The notes under the pieces are model-generated. The model saw only the letters and a program-made list of their open reading frames with translations. It ran no database searches and was not told where the DNA came from. From an uncultured Clostridia bacterium (GTDB lineage: Bacteria; Bacillota; Clostridia; Christensenellales; Borkfalkiaceae), in assembly GCA_947174975.1 (NCBI GenBank), contig CAMWLA010000002.1:1-34819 (forward strand): a DNA stretch of 34,819 nt. Reading direction: 5' to 3'. How positions within the stretch are numbered: the first letter of the stretch is position 1; every line of letters begins with the position of its first letter. A program made the translations under genes and the position numbers. This document shows, in pieces, positions 16,972 through 28,900 of this stretch.

Positions 16972-19900
16972 ATGAAAATTACGGGTACTAAAAAATTATT
17001 ATTATCATTTTTTGCGCTTGCGTGTGCGCTAGGCACGGGCTTGGGCTTCGGTTTGTCTCGCTCCGGGGCGACCGATATCACGGCTTACGCCGCTTCGGAT
17101 AAGCACGTCTTGCCGATGGCTGTCGGTGAAAGGGCGTCCGACGCGGTTTCGGCTGCCGACATAGAGGCGCGCGACGCACTTGCAGAAGCTACGGGTATAC
17201 CCGCAGACTTTATATCTTTCTACGCGCGTTCAAACAACGGCACGGAGAAGGAGCTTTACGATTCTTACGTGGAAGACGAACTTACCACGTTTGACGGTAT
17301 GAAGTCTTTTGCCGAAATGTACTCCGAAGGCGAACTTGTGCCCGAAGAAGACATTTCAGATGAAGACTGGTACGTTTCACCCGATCAAACAGCGGGTTAT
17401 GCTCCTTATTGGAGTTGCTATCTGATTGGACTCGGAGATTCTTGGAGTAACTATTATTCTTCCAAACCGGGCGGGATAACGACTGAGCAGCAGTATTACA
17501 GAAACGCCAACTTTACAATGGGCTATTATGTCAAGTGGGACCAGAGGAAGAGTGCAACACACCACGCTATGGGTAAGCACAACTATATGCTCTACAATAT
17601 CGTTTGGTTGGAAGAGGGCGAAAGCTATACATTCGGCTTTAATTCTGCTACTGGAATGAATAGCGTATATTGCGAAACTACGTCCTCGGTAAATTTCTTA
17701 TCAACGTCGACTTTACTTAGTAACGGTTCATATTCTGGCTATGTGCGTGACTATCTTTTTAATTCAACTAAAGCAAACGAGGCAACCGTACCTAATCCTA
17801 AGGTTAATATCGACCCCGACACTTCAAGGAATACGTATAACGACTATCTTGACGAATTTGGCTCAACTATTGCTCCGGCATCGTCGGACTACACTTCTTC
17901 TTTGGGCACCGGTACGGGCGCAAAGAGAATGACAATTAAGCCTGATGCTCCCAGCGGTGCATATATGATTGTATTGCAGTCGTCAAACAATACGCAAGCC
18001 GGTACTCAGTTTATATGGTGGAACCGAGGCGGTGGATCTTGGAGGTGTAACTATAACGGTTATGTTGCTGATGGCACCGGTAATACGGTTTACTCAATCT
18101 ACTGTACGTACGCTACTTTAGTTTGCCGTAAGGGTATAACCAAACCCAAGCTTGAGTATAACGACGGTGTATCTGCAGACCTTTCATCAAAAACGGTTAA
18201 CTTCAATAACGAAGATCACGAGATGATTATCCAAGGAGACTGGGGTTCCGGTCTTATGGATTATCAGATTTCCGAGTATGTCGGCGGTACGTGGGTTCCC
18301 GCGGCAAAGAACACAAGCTCTACTAACGTTACGCAAGTTTCGCGCGGTACTCGCGGAAGCATAACAAAGGCTGGAAATCTTAAGTTCAAAGCTAAAAATG
18401 CGGGGCAGTACAAAATCGAGATAACTCCTTTTAGGAACTGGAAGGTGGAATCTAACGAAAAAGACGAAAGTGACAGAACTCCCGTAACTTTCTATTTTAC
18501 CATAAAGCCCCGCGAGCTGACGATACCTACAATAATGGACGACAACGTCGGCACCATCGATTCAGCTACCAACACCAAATCGGTGTTCAGAACGGGCAAA
18601 TCTTTGTACATAAGTATTTATCCCGCACCCACCACGTGGACTACTTACGACAATCCTGACGGGCTCAGCCAGTTTGACTGGTCCACAAACGGCGTTTTGA
18701 CTCTCAGCCATTCTGAGCAGCACGTCTATACGGTAACTATAAACTTAAAGTACAATACTCCTACGCAAACCAACCTAAGTTGGTCGGACGGTACAACGTC
18801 GCCCAAGACTTTTAAGTTCGATATAGGGCCGATGAAGGTCGTCGTGCCGGATATTATAAAAGATGGTGGCGGCGGTGTAACAACGTTTACCAAGACGGTT
18901 GAGTATAACGGCGCATACCAGATACTCAGCTTTATGCCGGTTGACGAGGATCAGCTTGTTATTAACGCAATAAACGTAACGACGGGTATGGGTTTATCAA
19001 AAACCAACACGCCTCTCGTTCCCGACACTTTTTGCATCAAGGATAATACGCTTACGCTTACTGCACTCGACGCCGGTCGTTACGAAATGACCGTATCGGT
19101 AAGCGACGAATACGTCTTTGACGATCCTGCGCTGTCTGTTGAACTGACTTACGTGCTGATAATCAACCCTAAGCCGATTGATGCGCCGATACTAAACGAG
19201 CCAACGGCGGTAAACAACGTCAAGACTGTCACGTACGGCGGCGAAAAAATGGCGGACGGCACGACCGACTGGATTGCTACGCTTGAATTTATAAATGCGG
19301 ACCAGTCGCGTATAGATTGGGTATCCGATACCTTAAACGATGCGGGCTGGCTTGACAGTACCCTCAAACTTGCTGGTCGTTCGGCAAAAATTTACGACGT
19401 AACGTTTACACCTAAAAAGAACTATAGGTGGAAGGACGGCGTCACCGTACCTACTTACACGCTTGTAATCGAAAAACTGAAAATAGGCGATCCCCAACTC
19501 GTTAAAGACGGGGAGGCGGGCGCGACGTATGACGGACCCAGCGCAAGCACTCCTACTTCCAAAACGGTAAGATTTAACGGTGATCCTCATCCGTTCAAAA
19601 TTTACTTCCCTACGCTTGCTTCTGTAAAAGATATAATTTATACGAAAGCAAGCTCTATCGAAATGCAGTATAACGGAACGTTCGACAGAGAATGGGACGG
19701 CGATTACGTAACGTTTAAGACCAGTACCGCGGGCGAATATACGTTTGAAATTTTCCCCACGCAGAACTACTGCTGGTCGGACGGTACTACGGGTAGTAAA
19801 ATATTCAACTTCATAATTCAGCCTATTGATATTAAGAGCTTGGAATTCTGGGCAACCAACCAGTGGGCCACCGGTATTCAACAATATTTCTATACCTCAA

Positions 19901-22900
19901 ACGGTTTCAATGCTATTATCAATTACGACGGTACGCCCAAAACAATGCGTATCGGTAACGATAAGCCTACGACTGAAGCTCATAAATATCAGTTAACCGG
20001 CGATTACGCAATGTATTTCGGTATTCTGGATGAAAACGGCGGCTTTGTCGACCGTACCGACGAGGGTTTGACGGGTCTTGCCGCAAAGCTTCCCGACGGC
20101 GTTACTTGCACCCAGGAAAACGGATACCTTACCTTAACTATGACAACTGCCGGCGTTTACCGCGTGGCGGTAATGCTGCAGAACACCAACTTCTGGTGGA
20201 CGGAAACTATGTCCACACAAGTTGTGTATACTCTTACGATTAATCCCGAGGGAATAACTGCTCCCGAAATCGACACGGCTAAGTGTGAAGGACACGATAT
20301 CCACGGGCACTTCTCGGATACGAGTATGCACGGTACTTATTACAACGTTGACTTTGCGCTTGCACTCAAGCTCGACGCTAAATTCACCGATGAAGAGTAT
20401 CAGGATTTAATCGAAGTTATAACACCCGACAATCAGACTTTCGTATATATTGCTAACAGATCCGACAGTTTGATACTTCAGGAGCGCGACGAAGCTCTTG
20501 CGGAAAAGAACGGCACGTACACCGACTGGTATAACGGAGTATTATACTTCTACGCCAAGGACCAAGGCGAATACAACTGGACTGTTAAAATTATAAGCCC
20601 CAACCACGCGTGGGCTGGCAAGACCGAAAAAGAGATTACGTTTACGATCACTATCGATCGCTCACCCGTTTCCGGTCTTGAAATGCACTACGTAGGCGAC
20701 GAGGAAGAAAACAAAAACATACTCGTTCAAGGCGCTACCAATGTTTGGGGCGACGCAATAAACGCGCTTACCGTTAAATACGAGCTTGCTGTTTACAGCG
20801 AAGCCAATAAGGTAATTTTCTTTAAGCGTACCAGCACAGACCACCTCGTTGATACAGGCTTCTCGGCTCAGTTCAGCTACGTAGTTAACAAGTTCGTTAT
20901 GGACAGTGACTACGACGTTGAAGATTTGACCGACGTTACGGAGTTGGTATTTGACGACGGCGAACTTAGACTCGGCGTTCTTGACGCGGGTACTTACGAA
21001 ATAGTCATTACCCCTACGGATAACTATTGCTGGAACGATAACAGCAAATCGATAAGTTCAATTAAGTTCACGCTTGTTATTAACAAGCTCACTATCGATA
21101 CGCCGCTCGTAATTCTCGACGACGGCAGCACGACACTGACTGGCGTCAAGGAGGCAGAGTACGACCATAAGTACCTCACGATGCAGCTCGATCTGCTCAC
21201 TTGGCCTAAGGGTTACGCTATCAAGTCGTTCGAATACGTCAGCACCGATAAGGCCGATAGAGAAGCGGAAGGCGACTTAAAGCCCGTTAAGATTTCGGGC
21301 ACGGGTGACCTTCACGGAACAGACGACGTTAACCTCGGCGTTGACGTTGATACCGGACTTATGTCCGTTCAGGCGCAGAGCGCGGGCGAATATCTGTTAA
21401 CGGTAGTAGTTTCCAACGTCAACAACTATCAGTTGGCGGCGGGCGACAAGCTTTTATACCGTTTCAACATTTCAAGACTTTCGGTATCGCTTCCCGACGC
21501 ATTCCTCTATAAGACTCATCTCACCGAAACAGAGGCGAAGGCTATTGATAAAACCGACGCCGACGTAAGAGTAATGGCTGGCTCGGCAGATGCAAGCAAA
21601 TTCAATTCCGAAAATTCGAATACGGCAGAGTTCGACAGCTATTACCATGCAGTATATCTGTACGGCGACAGTATCAAACTCGGCGACTTCAACATCACCG
21701 TAGAGACGAAGACCGGAAACGGCGACGTTAAGCAAGAAATTATTCAGCCCGTTGACACCGTTGACGGTACCTCGGATGCTACGAATTATTTCAGACTTGC
21801 AGCATTCGGCGTAGATACTTATACTATCGTTCTCAAATTTAACACGCGCGACTTCTATTGGGATAAGGATATCTCAAGCAGCGGTCAGACACGTTCATAC
21901 AAATTCGTAATCACGAGTAAGCTGATTTCAGTGCCTACCGTCAAGGGAGAAAGCAACATTACGCTTATCGACAACAGATACACTGTTGAATTCCCTTACG
22001 TCAAAGACGTTGCTACGCCTAACGACAGCCACAGAATGATTACGCTTACGCACGTGGAATTCGGCGTGGCTATCGCGGGAACAACTCCCACGGAATACGC
22101 AATTATCAACTCCAAGGTAAGCACGTCTTCTACCGCAAACGGCGTACTTCTTACGAATTTCCCTAATCAGATAAATGGCAGTTATGATCCGGTTTACGGT
22201 GAAATAACTATGGCTACTTCGCTTGACGGAATCGTCGGCGGTGAAGCTAAGGTTACGTATACTTACGTTATCGAACTCAATATCGACCCCAACAATATGC
22301 GTTGGGATACGGGCGCCGAGGGCGATACGCTTACGAAGTACTACGAAATCAAGATAGTTAAGCAGAAGATTGCGCGTCCTTACATCATCGATACGAAGAA
22401 CACAACCGGTAACGATAAATACGTTGTATACGACGGTTCCGACTGGGTTGAAGAGCTTCAGATTGCGTTGATGGATCCGGCACTTATTTCACATACTCTG
22501 TCTGTGACAACTATGACGGATATGCTTGATACGACTGATCCGGATTATGCAAATCTGCTTAAAGTTACGGCTCCCGCTCCCGCGGCTACGTATACGGTGG
22601 TTGCAAAGATTATCGACCCCGATAACGCAGAATGGTTAGACGGTTCTACCGACGATATAACGTTTAATCTTATAGTCAACCCTATCGAAGTTGCTAAGCC
22701 CTATATCTTAATTCCTACCGGCTCAACCGAAGCGCAGGAAGGAGTAGTGGGCTGGACTAAGACGGTTACTTATGAAGACGTTGGCGGCGTTGTAGAGCAC
22801 TTTATGAACGTCAACGGCTTCTGGCAACAAGACGGAAGCAAGTTTACTGATCTTCCCTCGGGAACGCAGATTCCCGACGTAATGACGTATACGATTGAAA

Positions 22901-25900
22901 ACCTTGCGTTCAAGACGGAAGGGTATACGAAGCCCGCGTACGTTGCCGGTAACGATTATGTCTTTAATGACGGTACGTTGAATTTCGGCGCGGAAAATGC
23001 CGGAAAATACGTAGTAAGATTCAAGCTCAGCGGCAACGCAGTATGGCTTGACGGCTCAAAAGACGATTTAGACGTTACCCTCATAATCAATAAGAAGACC
23101 CACACGGATCTTGCAATCTACCTTGACCGCGCCGACGCGAACGAGTGGTGCGACGAGGTTGTGGGCAACACCAAAACGTTTACTTACAAGCTTGATGCAA
23201 GCGGCAATCCCGTTGATGCGTTTATGAAAATCGTAAACTTCGACGATACGCTGATGACTTACGACAGCTTGATCAGCGGCACTATGTCCGCAACCCCCGG
23301 CGACGGTTATTTGGAAGAAAGCGGTACGGGTCTCGGACTCTCTGCCGACAAAACCAACTATACCGTCAAGGCGTTCAATGCGGGCGAATACGTAATTCAG
23401 TTCAGCCTTAAAGACAACGCTAACCACCGTTGGGAATTTGCCGACGTAGCAACTTGCACTTTCAAGCTGCAAATTAAAAAACTCAAGCTTTTACAGCCCG
23501 TAATCAATTCCGATTACAGCCTTACCAACGAAAGCATTGAAGGCAATACCCTTACCGTAGACTACGATAAGAATTTGCACACGATACTTGTTGAATCGCT
23601 CTTCGATAATCTGAATAACGGCGCTTACAGCGTTTTGGGTTCGAAATACTTTACCGTAGCCGATAATACTGCGGCAAAGAACCTTGCGGGCGACCCCGCA
23701 TACAATGCGGCAACCCACCTTACGGTATTCAAGTCGTACGACGATACGAAGACGGCCGGTCTCAAGATTAAGGACTTGTTCGAGGATACGGTAACGTTTG
23801 ATTCGACAATCCTCAATCCCGCATACTCGTACAACGGTGTCAGTGCGAATACGGATGCAGAGCTTATAAATCTGTTCCGTCTTACGGCTTACACCCCCGG
23901 CGATTACTATATGACCTTCACTCTCACCGATTCCGCTAATATGGAATGGTCGGGTGTGACTGGCAACGATATAGAGTTCAAAATCGTTATTAATAAAGTA
24001 GTGCACGACGCACCCGTCTTTGCGGGAAGTACTTTAATCACGCAGTCCAAGGAATATACCGGCGACAAAGTTGAGTTTACGTTCAACAACGTTTCAAACG
24101 GTAAAATGACGGCTGTCGGCGCGGTAATCACTACTGCAAGTGAAGAGTATGAGATTACCGGATACACCGGTCCGGACGCTACAATTACCGCAAACTTCGC
24201 AACGATGAATTTCGAAGTCAGCTGGTTCAACGGCGTTCTCGTTCTCGGCTTCACCGAGATAGGTACCTACAACGTAAGGATAAGTATTACGGATACCGAC
24301 TTCATCGCTTGGGACGGAACTACCGATACTTATAAAGATTTTGAATGTATCGTAGCAAAGCGCACCGTTAAATCGGAAGTGACCTTCTCGGCGCCCGGCG
24401 ATTCCGAGCTTGACGCAAAGCTCAGGGAGCATAAAGACGTTTGGCCGATAACGGTAACGGGCGGAGTAGGCGCACAGATAGTATTATCCGGACTTCGCAC
24501 GACTCCTACGGCCGCTTCTTGGAATCAGCGTCTCGGCTTCAAGGTTTACTACGAAAAAATAACCGACGTAGGCGTTGAGATAGGCTCAAAGACCTATGAA
24601 GATACGGATACACCCGTAATCTGGACTCCTCCCGTAAAACAGTCCGACGGCACCTATAGCTTGACGTTATGGTACGCGGAAATCGGTAACGGTAAGGGCA
24701 ATATCAAGAAGGGTAAATATAACCTCGTCATAGAGCAAGTCGATACCGACGGCAACCACAAACTGGATAAGGTTATCGTTCCCTTCGAAGTAGAGGGCGA
24801 TCCCGCTCCTTTCAAGGCGGAAATGCTTGAATGGGTATATACGAGAAATATCGATCCCCCTTCAACAGCTCCCGCTTCCGTAAACGATCAAGGTGCGAAA
24901 CCCGAAAACAGATTCATTCTCAATTACGAGGAAGGCGTAACCTACACGTTCTTGCCTAAGCTTAAATCTGCATATGGCGGTTACGACGGTTCTAATCCTC
25001 TTTTCGTAACTCAGCTTGAAACGTATTACGTTACTTGGGACAAAAGTTATGACGGCGTTCAGAGTCCTCTTAATGCCGGGGATAATTACGTCAAGATAGT
25101 TATCAAGTTAGACGTAGCTAATTCCGACACCGAAGACTACAAGTTCGACGATTACGAATTCATTCTTTACTACAATATTAAGAAAGCTAAGTACAACCTC
25201 AGCAATCTTGAATGGTACTATGACGATACCATTGCTACGGCGCCTTACACGTATACTTACGACAATGCCGACAAGTCGGTAAGCATAGTTGCCAAAACCG
25301 GCACTACCATGCCTACGGGTCTTGTTCCCAGTGCGTATAAGACGGGCGGCATCTATCAAACGGCGGCTACTCCCAATGTAGACTTCCCCGTTGCAACGGT
25401 AAATACTAATTTAATGAGGTATGCGGGTCAGTACACTACGGAAGTAGAGTTTACGGTTACGAGCCCCAACTATGAAAGACCTATAAAGGGCGATCCCGAC
25501 ACTTACGACGGTTCGTTCGAGTGGACGAGAGACTGGACCATTACCCCCCAGCACATAGTAGTTGACTGGGTACAGGGACAGACGACCTCCTCCGACGGTA
25601 CCGTAACCACGCGTTCGAAACCTTCGGTTGCGGGAACGCACGCGGGTAAATTCTCGTTCATCTACGAAGTCGAGGATTCAAGTCAGCCTACGGGTTGGAG
25701 AGCCGTTTCTGCAATTACGCGTTCGCCCGGTCAAACCATAATGTACAGAGCAACCGCTTCTTTGAAGCCCGGTTCCGGTGCAACAGATTACGCACGTAAC
25801 TATACGTTCGAGTTTTTGGGCGGCGACGATCCTACGATAGGCAATCCCCTTGAATTCGAAGTCGGCGGCGACGATACGATAATCTACAACCATATCACGG

Positions 25901-28900
25901 TTGACGGCAAAATCGAACTCGATTACGAGTATACGGGCAGTGCATTCGAAGCTGATACGGAAATCGACTTCGATACGTCAAACGGTCAGATTACAGTTGC
26001 CGGAAACATCAACATTCTGTACTATAGAAGAGATTTGACTACCGGCGATCCCGTAGGTTCACCTATCGCGGCTCCTTATGATATCGGTAATTACATTGTA
26101 ATACTCAAGCTCAGATACAGCGGTACTACGGAAGACTTTGCGCTCAGCGAAGACAGATATGAGTACAACATCATTAAGGCTAAGTTGAAGGCGGAAGACT
26201 TTGAGTGGCGCGTTAAGCACAACGACGGCACCAACGATATCGAAGCTGTATACAGAGACGATCTCGGCGGAAAGTGGGTTAACGTAGACACCAAGGAAGA
26301 GGTAACCGTTGAATACGACGGCAAGCCTTACGAGGTATATCTCTACTCTGAGTTTGCTGCTTCGATAATCCGTTTCACGTACACGGACGCTTCGCAGATT
26401 TATGCGGATACCTATACGACGACGGCTACGGATATAATGGATACGGCTCATTACGAGTTCGACCCGTCAGATCCTCCTTCGTTGACGTTCACTTGGGAAA
26501 TCAAGAAACATTTCCTTGACTTGAAGAACGTAAAGTGGAACTACGAAGAAGCTTACGTATTCACGGTAGTCAACGGCACACCTAAGGCGTTCTTTGTCGA
26601 AATCGATAATCTTCCCGATTACCTCTCCTCAGACAAAGTAAAGTACACCGTATACCGCGGTGCGGAATTTGTCGACGGTGATATTACCGATTACGGTACT
26701 TACACGACTACGGTCGAAATTCTCGAAGATAAAATCGATACGGATAACTACGAGTTGGGTACTTGGCCGGCAGCGGTTGAGAAAACCATCACGTGGGAAA
26801 TCAAGCGTAGAGAGTTAGTCGTTCCCAAAGATGACAGAAGCTGGTCTGAATTCGACGGTGTTCAGCACAATCTCTTAAAGCCTTTCGGCTTTGCGGTAGA
26901 TTGGAACGAATACTTCGACGTTGAAGTAACTTATACCGACTTCGAAGGTAACGTAACTCCCAACTACGACGGAACGGCAAGGTTCGGCGGAAAATACTAT
27001 GCGTATGACGCGGGTACTTACAAGTTTGATCTTAAAATCAAGCAGAAGTTCAACGGCGGAACCGCAGCAGATCCCCGTAACAATATCGTTTGGGTCGTAA
27101 CGGATGATGAAGGAACGCGTAAAACTCCCGACGATCAGCCCGTTTCGTATAAAGTAGAAAAGAAGCAGCTTATCGTAACCGGCTGGGTTGAAAACTTCGA
27201 ATTATCTCGAGTTGTTCTTTTCGGCAATATCGATTCCGCTAAGTTTGTAGATTACGACTTCTATAAAGGTAATTCGGGTTCTGCCGGCGCAGAAGCAACG
27301 CTTAACGACGTACTGCAATCGGCGGGCGGAGACGTGTTCTCTATGGTTCCCAAAATCCGTGGAGCGTACACCGGAAATATAGAGCTGTCCTATGAAACTA
27401 AGGATAAGTTCATTTCGTTCACGACTCCGGAAATTACCGAAGATAATGCGGATAAAGTAGTCGGCAAACCTTATATCTACGGATATTCGATTAACGGCTC
27501 GATCACGTATTTCACGAACGATCAGATTGCGGCTGGCGATATATCAGTCACCTACACGGGCGAAGATATAACGTTCAGAATTCAAAACTGGGATACTTAT
27601 TACAGTCAATACGTAACCGTTTACGGCGGATCGCTTGACGATTTGACACAGCGTGAAGCCGGTGAATACACGTTGACTCTCATTCTCAGAACCGATCTTG
27701 AGAAACCTCTTTATTGGGGCAAGACGGACGATAATAAAATCGACCGTTCGGCAGTAGAACTCAAATTCAAAATCAGCTACAAGATGCTGACGATACCCGA
27801 GTTACCCGCTGAAATCACTTATAACGGCAGCGTAATCAATATTCTTGAAAAAGCTACCAACTCAACGTATTCGAAACTGCTTGCAGAATACGGCAATTAC
27901 GTTGAAATTTCGGGCAACACGGCTATTAACGTAGGCGAGCAGACGCTGTACCTCAACATCAAAGAAGAATACGGCAACGCTGTAAGATGGAACAACAATA
28001 CCGACCAAGGTATCGTAGGCGCTTACACGTTTGCATGGAAGATTATTCCCGTACTCATTCAGAAACCCGAAAAGGACCTCGACGTGAGAATTGAATACGA
28101 CGGATATGCGCACAGCGTATTCGAAGTACTCAAAGGCTATGACGAAAAGAATCCTACCCCCGCAATCGCTACGCTTATGGCTAACATAAACGAAGTCAAC
28201 GGACGCAGCATCAACGCGGGTGAATTCGAGGCAGAGCTTTCGCTTCCCAACAATAATTACTCTTGGTGCGATGCAGACGGTAAAGCGCTTGCAGACAGAT
28301 CACCCGTGATTATTCCTTGGAAGATCGGTAAGAAAGTCATCGACTTCGGTGACGCTTACTGGGGTTATATGGACGGCGAGGAAGAGGTTGCATACGATGA
28401 AAATTCACCGTTCACGTTCACTATCGTAAACGGCAGAGTTAAGAACTTCACCGTAGAAATCCTCGGTATGCCCGAAATTCTTAAAACTTATACATCTTAC
28501 AGCACTAACGGCTTGCCCGGAAATTCAGCCGGTGCAGTAAGTACTTACACCACTACGGTTGTATTCGATCTGGATAGAATCGACAGAAAGAACTTCGAAG
28601 TAGGCGTTCTTCCCGACGACATTTCACAGTTGGTATGGAAGATAGTACCTCGCGAAATCGATCTTCCCGAATACGACGAAAGCTGGACTACGTTTGACGG
28701 AAAAGTTCACGACCTTACCGCACTTTTAGGTCTTCCCGAAGACTGGGCGGAATATCTCGACATTTCCGTTGAATACAAGGCAACGGAAGCTGATTCGTAT
28801 GACGCATATATGGGTGAAGACGATTACGTCGTCGGTTACTCGAATTATAACGGCTTCTACTTCGGCTTCTACAAGATAACCGTGACCCTTAAAACCGGTT

